Part shown: in pieces, positions 1 through 10,690 of the stretch
Layout: each line of letters opens with the position of its first letter
Numbering within the stretch: position 1 is the stretch's first letter
Origin: Drosophila pseudoobscura
Lineage: Eukaryota > Arthropoda > Insecta > Diptera > Drosophilidae
NCBI RefSeq assembly: GCF_009870125.1
Contig: NC_046680.1
Span: 11,036,001-11,100,000 of the forward strand
Direction: 5' to 3'
Length of the DNA: 64,000 nt
Position numbers and translations under genes: made by a program
The notes under the pieces: generated by a model
What the model was told of the DNA's origin: nothing
The model's database searches: none
The model's input: only the letters and a program-made list of their open reading frames with translations

Positions 1-3000
1 TAAACGGCAAAATCAATCGGCGGGCCCCAAACAACAACTGGGGAAACACTACAGCGGTACTCGAGTTCGTGTGTGTGTAGTGCAGTGTAGTTCTCGATGG
101 CTCCGCTTCACTCCGCAGCGATCGACACAACGTCAAAGTCGAAGTTCTAATGTCAAACTGAAGCTTTGAAAGCTCCAACACCTGGAAGCACCGGTTCTTT
201 CCTTCCCTCCAGCCCAAGCGGCGGCGGCAGTGCCAGCCTCAGCCGCGATAAAGTTTCTGCCAGAGCCGTTAACTTTTGCTGATTGCCGAGCTACACCTTC
301 GCCGCTACCTCTGCCCCATCGCCGGAACCCCATCTGGAAGCGGGTTCCGTCGGCTGCTAGCCGGCTCCCAGCTGATTTGCTGAGCTCTTGGTATTGCGAA
401 TATAAATGTTTTGGCGTTCGGCCAATCTAATGACAGCTGGAAGCAGCTTTCGATTTCTGGAACACTTGACAGGCGGCGTCGATAGGGGGCATGGGGTGAG
501 GAAAGGTTAGGACTAGATTATAATGTAATTACGAGCATTGTACGCCAGACTACGCTGTGAGTATTTCAGCCCACTGCTGGGGGTTCCATGAACTTAGAAC
601 TGCCCTAACTGGAGGCTCTATAAGCGGAAGGAAAGTGATTATTCTTTGAAAGATAATTCACTACGCGTGGAAAGATTTCCAAATGGAGGAGGATGTATGG
701 ATGCATGTACATACATACGTATGTATGTATCTATGTACATCTGTACACCCAACACTCATATGGAGATTCTGGTTCTTGTATACTGTCATGGGAATTCCCC
801 GTATATCTAGAATAAGATTAAAAGTTTAAAGTTAATCTTTTGATAAATGATCAACATTTCTCTTCAAATTCGAGTACCGCTGTGTTGTTTACACCGATAT
901 TAGTCGTGTTAACTTATCGAACAACACGGCAGGCGAAATGCGATAAGCAGGAGACATTCTGCAAGCCGAAGAATATTCTTATCAATGTTTATTCAAAAGT
1001 TTGTGCTGTGATTTATTTGTTAGTCCCCAAACAGAACAACAAATAATTATATAACACGAACACATCGAAGTTCATTTCTTTGTTGAATAACAAATTCATG
1101 CTAATTGCATTGTCAGAATTTGCTTTCGCGATTTTTTTTGTATTTCTTTTATTTTCTGTTTTTTTGGGGACGACACTGAATCACAATTCAATACTGAAAT
1201 GCTGTTTTGTTTCGCTTCTGCTCCCAAAATCATTGCCAAAAGGCCGTCGCAGAGACAATAAAAACTGAGCGGCAGCTGCGGCAAAACAACTTTATAGATA
1301 CCATACCAGCCACCATGCACAAACAAAATTATTATAATGAAATAATGGCCAAGCGAAAATGGTCAACGATTTGGGGAAATATTCGGTTTGGGTCGATCTG
1401 TGTGGGCGCTACCATAAAAGAAGAGTTTCGCTCAAGCAAAGAAAATTACCCAAAAAAATACTAAACTAAAACTAAAATATTCACCGAACGAGGTAGCAAT
1501 TCTTTTGGAATCAGGAAAGGCTGATATTGGGACAAGGAGAAAGGTCATTAACATTTCAATTTGCGCCCAAAAGTATGCAAAATAATGACGGACTGAACAG
1601 ATTTGCACAGATTTCAGTCAAAACTCCAGATTTTATAAAACTGACAACCCGTCAACATAGCTAATAAATGTGGCACAATTCATTAAAAGTGACGCCCGAC
1701 AATCAAATTAAATAAAGCGCTGCCCCCCACTCCGCCAGGCAACCAGAAACCGCAACAACGTCTGTCAAATCAAAATCCACTGCCCGGGGACTAGCCACAA
1801 GGGCCTTAACGAGCGGAGGGATTCCCGCTAGGCAAGCCAATGACCGCACACCGAACTTGATTGAGTCACCACAGGAGAACGATAAATGATGATGATAATT
1901 TCCTTAAATTTCGTACAAATTGTGCATGAGCGCTACGAGTGTGTACTTGAAAAGGGGGCATGGCACTCTTGAGACAATGAACAGCTGCACATTAAAAATT
2001 TAGGGGAATACATATAATATTCACTCGCTTTTCGGTTCACTATGTCAGGGGCGCAGTTTTCTGTCTGTCCCAATAATCGATTTGGTAAACAAAGAAATTG
2101 AAAAGCTGAAAGTACCTTTGGGAATATATGTATGTATCGTCCAGAAGATAGACTTTACTATTTCGAAGATCGAATAATTCTAGATTTCTCATTTTATGGA
2201 GTACAAAAGGGTATTTCCCTTCGTTCCGGTCTTTTGCTGCTCCCCAAATTCGTGGTCAACCTCCCTTACTGTTTTGTCGGCTCTCTCTCAATGCCTCTCA
2301 TTTTTATCGCTTTTAACAATTGACAATCTATTTTTTTTTATTGTCTTAAATTTACTAACACGAAGGTAAAACACACACTCACATATGAGATACAGCAAAA
2401 GAGAGAAACCATTTGAAATTTTTGCCAGCTGAGGCTTATCAAAATTGAGTGCGCTCTGTCGCGGCTGTGGGGAGCGGTAACAAACAAAAGAAAAATAATA
2501 AATAATAGTACATAGAAACTGTTCGTATTGACTCGGCTTTCTTTCTGCTTAATTCGAAGCGCAAGAAGAATGTCAAATGGGAATTATAATTAACCATTAA
2601 TCATCGAGTGCGCTGGGTGTGCCGCGGAATGCTGGCCCCCCGCTCGAAGGAAATTTAATTTATAAAATATAATTTCACAATTAAATCAAATAAAACTGAA
2701 TTCTGGAACAGTTTCCGAAGTTCATTTGCATGCATGGCACACACACTCAAACACAGACACACAATAAAACACACACACACTAACATCCGGTCATTAGAGA
2801 CTTAATTGAACTATAACCAAATGCTGTGGCGTGCCCCAGAGGAAAAGGGTTGCACTGTATAATTTAAAACAAATTAAAACCACATATGCACACAGAGACT
2901 GCCCATCAAGATCCATATAAACATATAATATATGTACATAGATATATAAATACAAATAGCGAACATTTTGCGCCGTTTTTGGGGCATCATTATCGCCAGA

Positions 3001-4900
3001 CACAAATACAATAATTAACCCAAATTCGGTCTGCATTCGCCTATCAGCTGAATTTAAAATAGAAATCCAATATTTCCCAATGGGCGTTTATCGGTTAAAC
3101 AGAAATTGATTTAAATACTTAATGAAGCCGCGCGCCAAGGAGGCAGGCACGTAGAACAAAGCGTTGAAGGTTCTCCGCAGAACAGTGAAAGTTCCCTTTA
3201 CCGGACACGGTCCACTTAAAAAAGATATTTGCCCCGAAATATGATGTTTAGGAAACAACGATTTCCGCTTTCGGGGTTCCACTGTAAAACAATTACAACG
3301 CCACGGCGTAGCACAGTCTCTGGCGTTTCTTGTGTCAAATCCCCGCTTAGCACAGTGGCACGGAAAAAGGGCGCCAAGCCAAACTCAATCTCTGAACACT
3401 TCCGAACAATAAGGAGGGGCAGAATTATAAAACTACTCGTACTCGTACTCGTATCGTATGTATGTTAACAACTCACTTTGTGTTTGCCAAATTGTTAGAA
3501 CCTTTCTGCTTTCTTTTCCGAATACACTTTTATTTTTGCACAAACAAACAGAAGTACATACATTTCACGCACACGTCCTAACTGTTTGTCGGTTTATCTT
3601 TCCGCTGAGCTGGACGATCGCAACGCAGCCCGCAGAATGTTATTCGCTTCACTCACGACGGCTACGGCAACGAGAACTTGACTTGGCAAAACTTTGGTAG
3701 TAACTAAATAGCTGGGGCCCACGGTATCGCCTAGCACAAACAAACACACGAAAAGTACGAAAGCAACGGCAACAACGCCAATATAGCAACAACTACGCTT
3801 TACGTCGCTGTCTCCTCGGGCAGAGCAAATAGCTCGCCTGTTGATTAGTCTGACGCTCGCTGACTTGTTGCTGCCTCTGCCGCTGCCTCTGCTTACGTCA
3901 GCTTCAGCGCGACTGCGCACAGTGGCTTGTTTACTGAAAACTCTTTTCGAAAAAACATTTCCCCATGCAGTGAACGATTGATTAACTTTGATGGGCCTGT
4001 ATTTTTAAATGTACTAAAATTTCGAATATTTTTCGCACGTTTTTGCTTATTTCTGAGACACGTATGAGCCGGGAACTTTTAATTTTACCATATGTTTTTT
4101 GAATACGAGCCACAGTGCGTCGAGTGGTGGGTGACTGGACTGCTGGTCTCTGCCGACGCCGATGCCGATTCCTCTGCCATAGCCGGCTTAAAGCCGTGAC
4201 TTGTTGATGCTTTGGTAGGTCGTTCCTCGTTTCTGCTTTGTGCTGCGTTCGTTCGGCGGGCACGAACCACAGATCCGATATTTTTCAAATTTGTATGCAT
4301 AAATTCAGACACACACAGACGCACGGCATACAGCGAGGGTCGCATAGGTCAGAGAGGGGGCGCTGGTTCTAGTGTGGGGGCGGTGGTGGTTTGGTCTGGA
4401 TAGGGGGATGGGGATAGGCTGGGCAGCACACAAAGAACAAAAGAATCCAATCATTCAGTATATGGCCGCACCATGTGCGCATCTGGTTCAGGGCACAAGC
4501 TGGAATTGCAACTGCGACTGAGGCTGGAACTGGGGAGGAATGTAGAGAGTGAGAGATGCAGGAGAGGGACATGTGTCTGAAGTGGAGACAGCCAATGGGA
4601 TGGCTGACGATGACGACATGGTCGGTAGGACTGCACATGTTCCAAGGGTTGCTTAATGAGTTCTTCTATATGGGTTTTCCCCAAGGTTCCTCTGGCAAGT
4701 TTGAGGGGTTTCGATCCGTTGCGATAGGCATTTTATTAACTTTATAGTTAAACTAGTTAAAAAATGTAAGCCATTGGTACGAATGTGAACCAGGTATCAA
4801 GAACTTTTCTCAACAACTGCTGGAGAAGCCCTCGGCATTTACATATACATATGTACATATGTAGATTTTTTTTATGTTTTGCCGGCTTTAGGCAATGTTG
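1..4900. other. Non-coding stretch, no supported gene
   Basis: I see no convincing coding exon here. Open frames are short, lack good splice sites or are low in complexity. The stretch has AT-rich blocks, CA-rich tracts (about 2742-2780) and TATG/ACAT words (about 712-745). Between about 3,600 and 3,940 it becomes GC-richer. There the minus strand has an initiator-like TTTTCAGTA near 3,935 and two strong donor-like sites (GTAAGC near 3,896 and GTGAGT near 3,650). This could be a 5' untranslated exon of a minus-strand gene running off the left edge. That reading is only an inference. Confidence 0.5.
3597..3940 (-). promoter_or_regulatory. Possible promoter and 5' untranslated exon of a leftward gene
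   Basis: Read on the minus strand, an initiator-like TTTTCAGTA near 3,935 is followed by a GC-richer segment. Consensus 5' splice sites follow at about 3,896 (CTGAC then GTAAGC) and about 3,650 (CCGTC then GTGAGT). The segment also has two copies of the fly core motif containing YGGCAACG, near 3,660 and 3,770 on the plus strand. No coding exon can be joined to it within the window, so the gene it would serve is unknown. Confidence 0.25.
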
Positions 4901-4933
4901 TCCACTCGCTCGTTCCACACCCCACCCTCCCGT

Positions 4934-4939
4934 TTTATT
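4934..4939 (-). terminator. Poly(A) signal of the small unrecognised gene
   Basis: AATAAA on the minus strand, about 70 nt beyond the TGA at 5011-5013. The placement suits the 3' end of the small gene. Confidence 0.4.
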
Positions 4940-5010
4940 GAGCACACCATGCCCCCCTCACTCCCTCTCTTATTATCCATAACGACAGCGTCATTGTCAT
5001 CGACGCGACG

Positions 5011-5995
5011 TCAAGCTCCAACAGACAAGAGGATGGCAGCAGAGCGGCCGTCGGGGGCCAGGAAGGTGGGGTGCCAGTGCGACTGCCAGGGCCCTAAAAC
5101 GGGGTTTTCTATGGTAAGGGTGGGGGTCGGGTCGCCGGCGTGCACTGTTAGTTATTATTCCCATTGCCATGTGCGAGAGGGTGGGAGAACAAGCTCTCTT
5201 CGCTGCACTGCTCTCCTATCCATTACCCTCCACTTTTCTCATTGAATTTTGTATAGTTTGTTAGCGTTCATGCGCGGGCATGTTCCGCGAACAGAACGAA
5301 CAAATAAATACAAATGCTAAAGCTACAATCAGGACAATCAACGCGCTATGCGTGTAATCCATATGGAATTTCAGATGTCACCAAGAAGCAAGGTCGATTA
5401 AAGCGGATAAAACTCCAATGGTTACCAAGGACTGAAGCGTTAGGATCTGAATCCATGGCACAAAATGTAACTTAAATGTTATCACAAGCCAAAGCTAAGT
5501 TTAGAGGCATGCGGTGAAAAGCCACCTGGCGGTGGAAGCTCACCTGTTGCCTCCTCTGCTCCCCCGTTTTGAAGCACCTTGCGACTGGCATATGGCGTGC
5601 CGCAGTTGCGACACGCTTCCGTCGGACTCCCCGAACTGGAAGTGCAGAAATGGACAGGTCTCTCTTGCCGCCAGGTTATGGTGTACTCACCTGCTCAGGG
5701 CCAGTATCAGAGGGCCACGCTCCCGCTGCGCTTGGAGCATGCGAAGCAGCTGGGCATCGCTCAGCGGGACGTCCTGCAGGCGAAGCGAGGACTGCGAGGG
5801 AGGAGGAGAGTAAAACCGTATCAAGTAACATCACAAATCACTCAAGCACACTTTATTAAATATATCATAACACTTAGAGGAACAACTACAAATGCAACTT
5901 AGCCTAATTTGTCGTACACTCTTGGACACACGTTGGGCTGGACGCGGGCACGGCGCCGACTCCTTGCCGCGGCGCAGGGAGCAGAATTTCAGCAT
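5011..5995 (-). CDS. Small unrecognised protein gene, four short exons
   Basis: I do not recognise this protein. Three consecutive exons are well supported: 5691-5791, 5544-5635 and 5011-5108. Each is bounded by AG and GTGAGT-type sites with a pyrimidine tract, their phases agree, and they read without interruption to a TGA at 5011-5013. They encode a helical segment (DVPLSDAQLLRMLQAQ), a segment with a Cys-x-x-Cys pair (ACRNCGTPYASRKV) and a Trp-rich C-terminus (LGPWQSHWHPTFLAPDGR). The first exon is uncertain. The best candidate is an ATG at 5995 with a donor at 5918, giving 122 residues in total, but that donor (AGT then GTACGA) is weak. This exon would lie in the 3' untranslated region of the upstream glycosyltransferase gene, whose AATAAA would fall in the first intron here. 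A poly(A) signal AATAAA lies at 4934-4939 (minus). Confidence 0.6.
5852..5857 (-). terminator. Poly(A) signal for the GT92 transcript
   Basis: AATAAA on the minus strand, followed by GTG-rich sequence, about 315 nt after the GT92 stop codon. It also lies in the proposed first intron of the small downstream gene, so the two transcripts would overlap. Confidence 0.5.
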
Positions 5996-6171
5996 GTCGA
6001 CCGGCGACTGGCGACTGGCTACTGGCGACTGGCTCAGATCAACCACAGCATTGAACTGAACAGCGATTCGTTTCGGGTTCCAGCTTAGATTTTTCTAACC
6101 CGCCGAGATCTCTGTTTTAGGGGGCGTTCGGTGGTACATATGGGGCCTAGAGATGGGGGACAGCGATAAGA

Positions 6172-7812
6172 CTACGCCAGCTCGCAGATGCCGTGGCGGT
6201 CCATGAAGACCTCGAGGCAAGTGGTGTCGACGCGATCGAAGAGCAGCGAACCGAAGCGCCTGGCAGTGTAGTCCACGATAAGAACCATCTTGCAGTTGAT
6301 GCACTTGTCGCGATAGTGGAAGAGCAGCCCCACCGTGGGGTGAACCACGTGGTCCACGAAGCCTGGAGCGGAGCGGTACACCTGGTGGTTGCCCATCTCT
6401 ACGATGGAGCGAGTGTTGACCACCAGCTTGCTGCGCACATAGGCGGGCATGATCTCCAAGGTGCGACGCACCTTGGACTGGGTATACAGAAGCCGGTTTA
6501 GGACGTGGGTCGGCGAGTTGAAGGTGTCGTTGCTGTCTTTCCGGTAGAAGAACACATTGCGAAAGACGAAGCCGGCGGTACGGCCTTCGTCGCACTGACG
6601 CAAGTAGTCCGCCAGCGAATTGTGCTTCAGGGGCATCAGCACCTCGTCCAGATCCACCACGGCTGCGTACCGATAGTTATCCACGACGTTGGCGCGGTAT
6701 ACGCAGTCGTTGAACTGGGCCACAATCCCAGCGTAGTGGAGGTCCTGCAGGTGCGGTTGCACGTTCCACTCGAAGACGTCCGCCAGGCCCTGGCGCTGGT
6801 AGTGGGCCAGGACACGTTGCACCTCATTGCTGGCCTCCACGTAGTAGAAGTAGAAATGGGCGGCCCCCTGCAGCCGGTACATCTCCACGAACTCCACCAG
6901 TCGCAGCACGTTCGAGTAGTTCTCCTGGAGCGGACCCACGCACACGGAGATGGCGGGTCGCGACTTGGTAAACAAGCTCGACATGTTGCGGGGGTAGCTA
7001 TTGGAGGGTTGCACGTGTGCTGTTAGACGAAACATCACTAGGGTGGTGAGGTCTAATGATGCACTCACCTTATCTGTATGAAGCTGGGGCTGAGGTGGCT
7101 CAACCGATTGGAGGCGTAGCTGAGGGCCACCGCCTGTGGCAGGCGCATCGGGTCGCGCCTGGAGGCATGTAGCGGGCACATGATGCTCCAGGCCGCAAAG
7201 CTGTTGTTGTGCACGTCGTGCATGGCCCCCGCCTCCTCGGCCACGATCTCCTGGCTGCTGAAGTCAGCGAAGCGCACGATGCAGCTCACCTTGGAGTCCC
7301 GCAGGCGCACTGGCAAAGTGGCGAATATCCGCAAGGAGCCGATGGTAATTTGGTCCTCATCCATGCGGACATTTCCTATAGCCCAAATATGGAGACGGAG
7401 CATAAGGATGAGTACGATTCAGAGGAGCTGTGGGTGGGTGACCCTCACCTATGATCTCTGTTCTGGCATCGAAGTAGGCCGAATAGATCTCGTGCCTCAG
7501 TGAGGCGTTGCCGATCCTGCGCCAGCTGTTGGTGTAGTTCCAGTGCGGATTGGGCTTCTCCAGGATCAGCTGGCGCTGCAGGTGCTCCAGGTCGACACGC
7601 AGGCGCTCATTCTGCAAGCAGGATATGAAGAGAGAGAGAGAGAGAGGAAAACCAACTGGCCGTCAGGTAAGCTGCTGTGGAAGGATGAGCGGGCACCCAC
7701 TCACAAGGCTCGTGCGCATGGAGATGTAGACCAGGACGAGCATGGCGCTGGCCACCAGGCCGGACAGCGTGAAGTACACGTACTGAAATCGGTTCTCTTG
7801 TGCCGCCAGCAT
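6172..7812 (-). CDS. Glycosyltransferase family 92 type II membrane protein
   Basis: Predicted Golgi or ER glycosyltransferase of family GT92 (DUF23, Pfam PF01697). The exons are 7705-7812, 7449-7611, 7069-7375 and 6172-6997; phases close to 467 residues. An N-terminal signal anchor (about 14-31) follows a short cytosolic tail. A stem leads to the GT92 domain, roughly residues 205-440, which opens RPAISVCVGPL. It has a DxD-like metal and nucleotide-sugar motif, DLDE, at about 309-312, in AAVVDLDEVLMP. Late Cys residues in RDKCINCKM fit the family. The family includes galactosyltransferases acting on N-glycan core fucose in worms, but the acceptor in this fly is not known. The last exon starts at 6997 because the earlier AG near 7,020 would bring in a stop. 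A second first exon lies at 9502-9603. Confidence 0.85.
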
Positions 7813-9501
7813 GGCGTGGCCTTGGCTGGAGGAGCAGCAGGTGACAGGTGGCACTTGTGGCGCGACTAGCCGCGTGCTATGCTCTCCCCAGGAATCACCG
7901 CCAGCAACTAAAACTGTTTATTTATTTCTACCGTTAGCAGTGAGTGCCGTTGGCCGATGCGTTGACAGCGATGCCGACGCCAACGCCAACGCTGACTTTG
8001 TTCGGCGCCGCTTGTGGCACAGACAGTCGATGAGCGCGGCTCCTGTTGCTTATTTGCTTAGCGCTTTGGCGGTTGATGGGCAGCCATCGATTAGTAGACC
8101 AGTAGACCAGTAGACCAGATACTCGGTGGGGCGCGGAGGTGTCAGCGTTCCTCCAGTGTCATCATCGGACTGCCTGTCCTCGGCCACATTTGCGCTGCCA
8201 CTGACCGCACCGCAACACAAGTTCGTTTGGCGCCCACTGTACGCAAATTATTACGACAACCACACGGACGCACACTCACACACACACACACACACAGACG
8301 CGCACTCTGTCGAATGGGGAAGGAAAGGGGGTGGTAGGTGCTGAAAGGGTGGTGGTGGCTGGCCTGGCTCCCTTTGCTCCAGGACGCGCATGCAACAAGT
8401 TAATCAACGCACGCCTCGCATCAAACTGGCGCCTCAGTCCGCCATGAACGCTGTCATCAGAGCCACAGAGGCAGAGGCAGAGGCAGAGGCAGCAGCGCTG
8501 CAGCAGAGAAGCAGCTGAGACACATCGACAGCGACATTGGCGTTTCGGCCGTGCTCCAACTAGTGGAATTGGTGGGGGCGGGGGAGGACGGAGCCTTGTA
8601 AGGGTACTCCATGCGCCATGACGGGGGGTGGAGGGAGACGGGACTTAATAAATTTTGTGTGTGTGTTTTTGTCTCTCGATTGGATTGGAGTGTCCATGGG
8701 ACACTCTGCCTCTCCTCTCCTCTCCTGTCCTCTCTGTGTGAGTCAGCGCCGCCTTTCCCGGCTATTTTTAAGAAAATGAAAACGTCTTCCACTTTTATTA
8801 TGGAAAATGAAAACATTTTAATTATACATATGTACATAGCTACATACCTATACAATTCTATACATATGTATGTGCGTGTGGATGATTTACACATTAAATA
8901 CATTTGTCTTTGGAATGGGAATCGAAAGTGACCGAAGGCGATGACCACATGACCACTTGATTCTGAAGAGATACTATTCAGATGGCATAGTGGGGCAACA
9001 ACCGAGTAGTACCCGAAAATTGGAACACACTCCTTGTAGGGTTAATCCTCTGTTTAATCTATGCACCTCGAATACAGATTTAGATGTCAGATTACGTTGT
9101 CGAATACCACACCCGATAAGAACAGTACCCAATTGTTGGGTACTTCTAATAGATAGCATGATATCTCAAAGATACATATAACATACATATGTACATATAT
9201 TCATATGTATGGTACATACATACATGCAACATTATTAAATTATCTTGTTTTTTTGTATGGTTTCTCTGATTGAACGGGACTTCACAACGAAACACAGCCC
9301 ACCAACACACCACTTACCCCACTGTGCACGATTGTGCCTTTACTTTCCACGCGAAAGCAACAAATTTGTCTTGAAAGGAAAATTCAATGCGAAATACTAA
9401 TTATTCCAACCATTAAACACGCAAATGGGTCCCATGTCGAGATGTTTTTTCGGTCGTAATAATTGAGTGCCCCTTCGATGCAGTTCATTTCATTCACTAA
9501 C
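7813..9501. other. GT92 intron or promoter region with simple repeats
   Basis: This lies between the two first exons of the glycosyltransferase gene. It holds a CA microsatellite (about 8276-8297), a GAGGCA hexamer run (about 8465-8491, four copies) and a CTCCT run (about 8712-8730). Open frames on both strands are low in complexity or lack splice support. I see no other gene here. The part just above 7812 is probably the promoter of the shorter transcript. Confidence 0.5.
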
Positions 9502-9603
9502 CTGCACATTTCTGTAGCCAAAGATAAGGAATAGATAGACGAAGAGTACCAGAACCGGAACATAAGTTAATCTGGGCCGCATCCAGTGGGAAAATCGAGC
9601 CAT
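9502..9603 (-). CDS. Alternative first coding exon of the GT92 gene
   Basis: An ATG at 9603 in good context (AAAAAATGG) opens 34 codons: a basic start (MARFSHWMRPR), then a hydrophobic span (VPVLVLFVYLFLIFGY), then a donor (CAG then GTTAGT) at 9501. The exon ends in phase 0, exactly as the exon at 7705-7812 does. Either can therefore splice onto the acceptor before 7611. The result would be a type II protein with the same catalytic domain but a different cytosolic tail and membrane anchor. The encoded peptide is what one expects of a signal anchor, which supports its being real. Which promoter is used, and where, cannot be seen. Confidence 0.65.
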
Positions 9604-10640
9604 TTTTTCTAAAGAAACGTCATGACTTTAACTGGGGAACACACAGGTGACTACTGAATGACGGTTGAGTGGGTGCACGGGTGCCCGACTCTGCGGGCAC
9701 TATCAGCTCATTGAAATAAATATGTTATCACACATTTGATAGAGACATGGATAGAGAGGTGTGTGTGTGGCCGGGTACTAAAAGTAAAAACTAGTGCACA
9801 ATCTGAGAGAACAAAGCGGAACGGCAAGCAGTTACCCTGGAAATTCAAAATCTGTTCATATATTCACATGGAGGAGGCTCAAGCTCTTGGGAAGTTTGAT
9901 CAATTATAATGCAATTTGGTAGTATAACTGTCCTACAGAGGGCTGTGATTAAAATACTTGTTAAAAAGATTTTGGATAAAAAAAATTTAATAAAAATTAT
10001 CGTCTTCGAGGACTAATGAAAAAATTTAATTATTCATCGTTCGTTGAGCCTCGGCAGAGACTGATAATTTTGTTTACCCAGTCGGACTTGGCTACTTCCA
10101 AGAAGTACATCTGGCACGCTTAATTTTCCACTAAGATCTTCACTAAGTTCTCATTTCCATTTAGGTAAGGGCGGAACAGGCAGGCTGCGAAAACATTCGC
10201 ATGCAAATGTTTTTAGTACATGAACTTTTCTCATAAAGAATGTTAAAACCATCTTGGGGGAAAAAAGAACGATCATAGCGAGTCGGGTCTAATTTAATCT
10301 ATTTTGGTGAAAAAATAAGTAAAAACAACCATTCTTTTGTGAAATCGGTTCTACAGATTTTCAACTTTTTGATAAAACATGAAATTTGGCAAAAGTTGAC
10401 CTTATTTTCGTAATCGAGATTTTGATACCGATCGACAGTATGGATCACGATCCTAAGTGCTTCGCCGATCTGGTCCTATTTGCCAGAGTTATAGCGCCCT
10501 GAAGAGTAAGCGTGTCAATAAATAAAATACTATCTTTTGTCTATAAAGCGGCCGATATGGCCGTGACAAGTATTTTCTTTATCGGCAGTGACAATCGACT
10601 GGCTCCCAAACATCAACATCACCCAAACTTACAATTTGTA
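9604..10640. other. Intergenic region, no gene seen
   Basis: AT-rich sequence between the distal GT92 first exon and the 3' end of Mto1. The block at about 10,250-10,530 has a repeat-like feel (AAATTTGGCAAAAGTTGACC and similar words), but I cannot assign it to a family. Confidence 0.4.
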
Positions 10641-10642
10641 AG

Positions 10643-10648
10643 TTTATT
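10643..10648 (-). terminator. Poly(A) signal of Mto1
   Basis: AATAAA on the minus strand, about 43 nt beyond the Mto1 stop codon; the only obvious signal here. Confidence 0.5.
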
Positions 10649-10690
10649 AACACATATGTAACTAACTATAAACTATTAGCCTCTACAGTG

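Noticed and set aside
3594-3920. 108-codon minus-strand frame with a hydrophobic stretch
   Set aside because: It crosses two strong donor sites and lies in what looks like a 5' untranslated and promoter region; no family match.
6193-7026. Long plus-strand frames opposite the GT92 gene
   Set aside because: Antisense shadows of GC-rich coding sequence; no start context, domains or splice sites.
10250-10530. Possible transposon fragment
   Set aside because: No terminal repeats, target duplication or coding remnant can be seen, so only noted in the intergenic entry.
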